This document shows, piece by piece, positions 62,050 to 64,000 of a stretch of 64,000 bases of DNA; position 1 is the first letter of the stretch, and each line of letters starts with the position of its first letter. The notes under the pieces are model-generated. The model was not told the origin of the DNA. It did no database searches and saw only the letters and a program-made list of their open reading frames with translations. The translations under genes and the position numbers were made by a program. Origin of the DNA: Isoptericola halalbus (GTDB lineage Bacteria > Actinomycetota > Actinomycetes > Actinomycetales > Cellulomonadaceae); contig VJZX01000001.1 of NCBI GenBank assembly GCA_009663185.1, forward strand, positions 62,001 to 126,000, given 5' to 3'.

Positions 62050-62988
62050 TCAGACGGGCAGGCGGTGGCGCAGCCAGGGGACGCAGACCTCGGCCTGGGC
62101 GCGCTGGAACGCCCGCACGTGCGGGATCCGAGGTGGGGGCTGCTGCAACGACGCGTGGACGAAGTAGCCCGTCAGCGCCGCGAGGTAGCACGTGACGGCG
62201 TCGGCGTCCGTACCGCGTGGCAGGGGGTGGCGGGCGAGCACGTCCTCAGGGTCGGGTCCACCCTCGACCCGCACCGACGGAAGCATCCCCACGACGTCGC
62301 AGAACGCGGCCCCGCGGAACGCGTACGGCCAGTCGACAGCGACCGCGGTGCCGTCGGGCCGCAGCAGCACGTTGTCGGCCCGCAGGTCGCCGTGCTGGAG
62401 CCACGGACCGGCCGCGGCCTGTGCCAGCGGGGCCTCGAGGTCGGCCAGTCGTTCGAGGTTCGCGGCGACCCACGGGTCGTAGGTGCCCAGGCTCACGGGC
62501 CGCTCTTCGGCGAGCCGCGCCCAGAATCCGAAGGGGATCTCGTCGCCGGCCTCGGGCAGGACGCCGGCCGGCACCTCGTGCGACGCCACCTCCCGGGCGA
62601 GGTCGACGACGGCGGTCAGCTCGTCGTCGTCCCACGGCGTGCGCGGGGCGCGCCCGGCGACAGCGTCGAACCCGAGCACGACCCACCCGCCGTCGGGAAC
62701 CCTGAGCGACCAGCGCAAGGGGGCCACCGGGGCGCCGTCGGGCAGCAAGGCGTGCCGGGCAGCCTCGGCGCCGTAGAGGCGAGCGGCGACCTCGTGCCCG
62801 CCGTCGACGGCCTTGACGAACACCGGCCCGGCCTCCGTGCGCAGCGTCGAGGCCAGCCCCGGCGAGTAGCCACCGTCGTGGCTGGTCCAGCCCGTCACCG
62901 GTGCACCGAGCCGCGCCTCGACCTCCGCGCGCACGTGGGCGGGCAGCTCGGGCCAGGTCGGTCGGGTGCGTGTCTCGGCGGTCGTCAT
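62050..62988 (-). CDS. Aminoglycoside/choline-kinase-like phosphotransferase
   Basis: The 312-residue product has the same kinase fold as the 54,685 gene: WLQHGDLRADNVLLRPDG (HGDxxxxN) near residue 200 and AVDWPYAFRGAAFCDVV with the metal-binding Asp. The N-lobe VFVKAVDGG has the Lys. Substrate unknown. ATG 62988. Confidence 0.88.
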   Translation of the reverse strand: MTTAETRTRPTWPELPAHVRAEVEARLGAPVTGWTSHDGGYSPGLASTLRTEAGPVFVKAVDGGHEVAARLYGAEAARHALLPDGAPVAPLRWSLRVPDGGWVVLGFDAVAGRAPRTPWDDDELTAVVDLAREVASHEVPAGVLPEAGDEIPFGFWARLAEERPVSLGTYDPWVAANLERLADLEAPLAQAAAGPWLQHGDLRADNVLLRPDGTAVAVDWPYAFRGAAFCDVVGMLPSVRVEGGPDPEDVLARHPLPRGTDADAVTCYLAALTGYFVHASLQQPPPRIPHVRAFQRAQAEVCVPWLRHRLPV

Positions 62989-63037
62989 GCGAGGTGATGC
63001 TGCCCGCCACACGGGCCGCAGATCAACGGGAAATGCG

Positions 63038-63095
63038 TGTGAGCGGGATTTCGGCCCACCTCCGCGTGCGGACGTGGGCCGAAATCCCGCTCACA
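63038..63095. terminator. Perfect 22-bp inverted repeat after ettA
   Basis: TGTGAGCGGGATTTCGGCCCAC and its exact complement are separated by 14 bases. It lies 3 bases downstream of the ettA stop on the minus strand, so it likely ends that transcript. There is no T-run, and the arms are long for a plain terminator. Confidence 0.75.
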
Positions 63096-63098
63096 GCG

Positions 63099-64000
63099 TC
63101 AGTCGCGGGTGAGCTTGCGGTAGGTCACGCGGTGCGGCCGCGCGGCCTCGGCGCCGAGTCGCTCGACCTTGTTGTCCTCGTAGGACGCGAAGTTGCCCTC
63201 GAACCAGTACCAGGCCGCCGGGTTCTCCTCGGTGCCCTCGTAGGCGAGGATGTGTGTCGCGACGCGGTCGAGGAACCACCGGTCGTGCGAGACGACGACG
63301 GCGCAGCCCGGGAACTCGAGAAGCGCGTTCTCGAGCGAGCCGAGAGTCTCGACGTCGAGGTCGTTGGTCGGCTCGTCGAGCAGGAGCAGGTTGCCGCCCT
63401 GCTTGAGCGTCAGCGCCAGGTTGAGGCGGTTGCGCTCGCCGCCGGACAGCACGCCCGCGGGCTTCTGCTGGTCAGGGCCCTTGAAGCCGAACGACGCGAC
63501 GTAGGCGCGCGACGGGATCTCGACGTTGCCGACCTTGATGAAGTCGAGACCGTCCGAGACGACCTCCCACAGCGTCTTCTTGGGGTCGATGCCGCCGCGG
63601 CTCTGGTCGACGTACGAGACCTTGACCGTGTCGCCGATCTTGAGCTCGCCGCCGTCGAGCGGCTCGAGGCCCACGATCGTCTTGAACAGCGTCGTCTTGC
63701 CGACGCCGTTGGGGCCGATGACGCCGACGATGCCGTTGCGCGGCAGCGTGAAGCTGAGCCCGTCGATGAGCCGGCGGTCGCCGAAGCCCTTCTGGAGGTT
63801 CGTCGCCTCGAGGACCAGGCTGCCCAGGCGCGGACCGGCCGGGATCTGGATCTCCTCGAAGTCGAGCTTGCGCGTCCGCTCGGCCTCGGCCGCCATCTCC
63901 TCATAGCGCTGCAGGCGCGCCTTGCTCTTGGCCTGGCGGCCCTTGGCGCTCTGGCGCACCCACTCGAGCTCGGACTTAAGGCGCTTGGCGAGCTTGGCGT
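63099..64000 (-). CDS. ettA: ABC-F ATPase, EttA-like, C-terminal part
   Basis: Only the last 300 residues are in the window; the gene continues past the right edge. The inter-domain linker EWVRQSAKGRQAKSKARL carries the P-site tRNA interaction region typical of EttA. The second ABC domain has GPNGVGKTTL (Walker A), LSGGERNRL, LLLDEPTNDLD and SHDRWFLDR, and the end reads HRVTYRKLTRD. EttA gates translation elongation according to energy state. ABC-F is certain; the EttA call is likely from the linker and ending. Confidence 0.93.
   Translation of the reverse strand, partial: AKLAKRLKSELEWVRQSAKGRQAKSKARLQRYEEMAAEAERTRKLDFEEIQIPAGPRLGSLVLEATNLQKGFGDRRLIDGLSFTLPRNGIVGVIGPNGVGKTTLFKTIVGLEPLDGGELKIGDTVKVSYVDQSRGGIDPKKTLWEVVSDGLDFIKVGNVEIPSRAYVASFGFKGPDQQKPAGVLSGGERNRLNLALTLKQGGNLLLLDEPTNDLDVETLGSLENALLEFPGCAVVVSHDRWFLDRVATHILAYEGTEENPAAWYWFEGNFASYEDNKVERLGAEAARPHRVTYRKLTRD

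Overview
The window is GC-rich actinobacterial DNA. Gene content and codon choice (a T4SS-type actinobacterial conjugative element, an actinobacterial-type RpiB, a DUF6318 lipoprotein, an Eis-like acetyltransferase, a paired dynamin-like GTPase operon, many GTG starts and 4-base start/stop overlaps) suggest order Micrococcales, perhaps Cellulomonadaceae or Promicromonosporaceae. The family-level guess is inference.

Region 1 (1 to about 26,977) is one end of an integrated conjugative element (ICE). A tyrosine recombinase and an excisionase-like protein lie beside the 3' end of a tRNA-Pro(TGG) gene at 26,978-27,051, which is therefore the likely attachment site. The other junction lies left of the window. 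From left to right the element holds: a minus-strand operon of an S1-domain protein, a DUF3696 AAA ATPase and a cold-shock-domain protein (1-4,120); a repeat-bearing intergenic region (4,121-4,448); primase-polymerase and ParB-like genes (4,449-7,777); and type IV secretion genes (lipid/TM protein, M23 hydrolase, two small DUF6112/pilin-like proteins, VirB6/TrbL-like, SCO6880-like, VirB4-like and VirD4-like; 7,781-21,952). Two cargo insertions interrupt the secretion genes: a DUF6308 gene (10,020-10,697) and a minus-strand GTPase/membrane-protein cassette (13,856-15,585). An ArdC-type antirestriction gene sits between VirB4 and VirD4. An SSB-like gene, a DUF4913 gene and a stand-alone, apparently catalytically degenerate methyltransferase-like gene follow (22,999-25,182). 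I see no relaxase in the visible part.

Region 2 (27,052-36,226) is chromosomal biosynthesis. It has tRNA-Gly(TCC), bioF on the minus strand divergent from a tightly overlapped bioB-bioA-bioD-P450 operon, then cysK-cysE. A 24-codon cysteine-rich leader peptide ORF (32,978-33,052) precedes cysK and is a strong candidate for cysteine-responsive attenuation. A putative flavin/F420 oxidoreductase follows.

Region 3 (36,231-64,000) is mixed housekeeping: an alkyltransferase-like DNA repair protein, an Eis-like acetyltransferase, an SMP-30 protein, an Fpg/Nei glycosylase with rpiB, an M13 peptidase, a proline/glutamine-rich membrane protein, aminopeptidase N, MalQ, an MscS channel, a lone PTS EIIB, a truncated hemoglobin with a TesB thioesterase, topoisomerase IB with an SDR/DUF2867 protein, two small-molecule kinase-like proteins, a hot-dog thioesterase, two exported proteins, the dynamin-like pair, and the 3' part of ettA, which leaves the window on the right.

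The most interesting items are the S1/AAA/cold-shock operon (defence-like, no name known to me), the GTPase/membrane cassette inside the transfer operon, the poly-Cys leader before cysK, the degenerate methyltransferase, the P450 fused translationally into the biotin operon, and the hairpins next to the tRNA-Pro attachment site. All functions are from reading the sequence; no database search was run.
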